A stretch of 64,000 nt of DNA, taken from NCBI RefSeq assembly GCF_000832305.1, contig NZ_CP010537.1, forward strand, positions 2,480,001-2,544,000, written 5' to 3'. This document shows, one piece after another, positions 62,816 through 64,000 of this stretch (within the stretch, counting starts at the first letter, position 1; each line of letters starts with the position of its first letter). The stretch comes from Cupriavidus basilensis. GTDB lineage: Bacteria; Pseudomonadota; Gammaproteobacteria; Burkholderiales; Burkholderiaceae. Below the pieces are notes generated by a model. It was not told the DNA's origin. It ran no database searches and saw only the letters and a program-made list of their open reading frames with translations. Both the position numbers and the translations under genes were made by a program.

Positions 62816-63925
62816 TCAATGGATGGCTTGGATGGGATTGCCGCGTTCCGGCCTGGCGCTGGATGGTCCCGTCAGCGCGCCCAGGCGCGCCTGGGCCTGC
62901 GCGGCAATGCGGGCAACGATCTGCTCGCAGGATTCGATGGCGCCAATGGCCGCCGCGGCCTGTCCGCTCGGCAGCACGCCTTCGTCGGGGTGGCCTTCGA
63001 CCATGGCGCGCTGGATCAGCACGGGCGCGTTGGCCGCCATCAGCGTTTGCGCCGTGGTGTAGTCGTGCTGGCGCAGCGCGCGCCAAGCCACCGCCAGCAT
63101 CTGCGCGAGCCCCATGCCGCTGTGCTGGCGCCACTGGCGGGCGGTAGCCAGCGCCATCAGCGTGCGGCGCAGCGCTCCGGCCTGCTCCAGCGCCAGCAGC
63201 AGGCGGTTGTCGATCATCCGTTGCGGCAGGCCGTCGATGGCAAGCGAGACGCGGATCTGCGCCGCATCCCGGACTGCCAGGTAGCGCTCCAGCGTTTGCG
63301 GCGGCACCGGCGACTCGCCGGACATCAGGAAGCGCGTGCCCATGGCGATGCCCGCCGCGCCGTAGGCCAGCGCCGCGGCCAGCCCGCGGCCGTCGAAGAA
63401 GCCGCCCGCGGCCACCACCGGCACCGCCACCTTGTCCAGCACCTGCGGCAGCAGCAGCGTGGTGGGCGTGCCGCCCGTATGCCCGCCGCCCTCCCCGCCC
63501 TGCACGGTCACCACGTCGGCGCCCAGCTCCACGGCCTTGGCGGCGTGCTTGGCCGCGCCCACGGTGGGCATGCACACCACGCCCGCGGCCTTGAGCCGGC
63601 CGATCATCGCGGCGTCCGGCCCGCGTCCGTAGCTGACCGCGCGCAGCCGGTGGCGGATGGCCATCTCGACCACCTCGTCGGCGTTGGGCTGGAACATATG
63701 GAAGTTGATGCCGAAGGGCTGGCTGGTGAGCGCCTTCACCCGCAGGATCTCTTGCTCGACTGCGCCCGGCTCGATGGTGGCGCCGGCCAGGAAGCCGAAG
63801 GCCCCGGCATTGCTGCTGGCGGCCACCAGGCGGGCATCGGCCACCCAGCCCATCGCGGTCTGCACGATCGGGTAGCGGCAACCCAGCAAGTCGCACAGCA
63901 CGGTATGCAGGGGCGCGCCGCTCAT
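62816..63925 (-). CDS. ipdC: NPD-like flavoprotein, IpdC-like
   Basis: A 369-residue FMN-type TIM-barrel protein of the nitronate monooxygenase family: YPIVQTAMGWVADARLVAAS, TVQGGEGGGHTGG, VVAAGGFFDGRGLAAALAYG, AAGIAMGTRFLMSGES. These match IpdC, the oxidoreductase that acts on the HIC-CoA intermediate before ring opening, better than true nitronate monooxygenases. Its start overlaps the stop of the upstream gene by 4 bp, indicating an operon. Confidence 0.75.
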   Translation of the reverse strand: MSGAPLHTVLCDLLGCRYPIVQTAMGWVADARLVAASSNAGAFGFLAGATIEPGAVEQEILRVKALTSQPFGINFHMFQPNADEVVEMAIRHRLRAVSYGRGPDAAMIGRLKAAGVVCMPTVGAAKHAAKAVELGADVVTVQGGEGGGHTGGTPTTLLLPQVLDKVAVPVVAAGGFFDGRGLAAALAYGAAGIAMGTRFLMSGESPVPPQTLERYLAVRDAAQIRVSLAIDGLPQRMIDNRLLLALEQAGALRRTLMALATARQWRQHSGMGLAQMLAVAWRALRQHDYTTAQTLMAANAPVLIQRAMVEGHPDEGVLPSGQAAAAIGAIESCEQIVARIAAQAQARLGALTGPSSARPERGNPIQAIH

Positions 63926-64000
63926 GCCGCCTTCTCCTCGCCGGTGCGTTGCGAAGCCGCCATGGCGCGTGCGTCGAAGCCGCCCAGCTTGTCGCCGCTG
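63922..64000 (-). CDS. C-terminal end of an upstream gene (continues outside window)
   Basis: The minus-strand frame is open from the window edge to TGA 63922-63924 and encodes SGDKLGGFDARAMAASQRTG then EEKAA. It overlaps the IpdC-like start (ATGA). Too short to name; in related loci IpdA/IpdB genes lie here, but this C-terminus does not resemble the IpdB I remember. Confidence 0.5.
   Translation of the reverse strand, partial: SGDKLGGFDARAMAASQRTGEEKAA

Noticed and set aside
62816..63925. Nitronate monooxygenase (2-nitropropane dioxygenase)
   Set aside because: The fold is shared, but the context (EchA20-like, ACADs, FadA6-like) and detailed blocks fit IpdC better.

Overview
High GC, the gene families and the gene order point to a betaproteobacterium of the Burkholderiales, most likely Cupriavidus or a close relative. 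This rests on recognising protein families by eye; no search was run. The window has five parts.

(1) 1-14329: a rhodanese gene next to cysteine dioxygenase is split by a 12.5 kb insertion (1728-14265). The insertion has a near-identical 324 bp sequence at each end, in direct orientation. Each 324 bp unit has imperfect inverted termini (TGTTGA...TCAACA), and the whole insertion is flanked by the 5 bp duplication GCTGG. Joining the outer flanks restores the rhodanese reading frame. The insertion therefore looks like a composite transposon built on two miniature elements. Its cargo is a catabolic cassette: an AAHS-type transporter, two SDRs, a crotonase, two alpha/beta hydrolases, a flavin reductase, a tautomerase, a SnoaL protein, a secreted metallo-beta-lactamase-fold hydrolase, and a divergent HxlR regulator with two palindromic operators. 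Relaxase, IS5-transposase and SDR fragments lie near the two inner ends.

(2) 14330-25565: hipBA; formimidoylglutamase with its own polar amino acid ABC transporter and an IclR regulator; an SDR; a Fur-box TonB receptor; an EamA exporter; and a GNAT/HxlR divergent pair.

(3) 25566-34377: nitrate assimilation (narK-nirB-nirD-FAD oxidoreductase-nasA). A sigma-54 promoter precedes a leader with two hairpins and an intrinsic terminator, the layout of ANTAR (NasT/NasR-type) antitermination.

(4) 34378-53915: the first part of a steroid-degradation locus. It holds a TetR regulator, ketosteroid isomerase, hydroxysteroid-type SDRs, a meta-cleavage hydrolase, the TesEFG-type lower pathway, KshA, an OYE-family reductase, a thiolase, a MaoC protein, and an envelope set (DUF1302, DUF1329, MMPL/RND, YCF48-like) that may move hydrophobic substrate. 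A toxin-antitoxin remnant interrupts it. A 17 bp motif, TCGTCCNNNCGGACTAG, recurs five times here and only between genes.

(5) 53916-64000: a minus-strand operon for the last steroid rings (HIP-CoA pathway): IpdF, FadE30-like and three other acyl-CoA dehydrogenases, an SDR, FadA6-like thiolase, EchA20-like and IpdC-like enzymes, running off the window. The upper-ring genes (extradiol dioxygenase, KstD, IpdAB) are not in the window.
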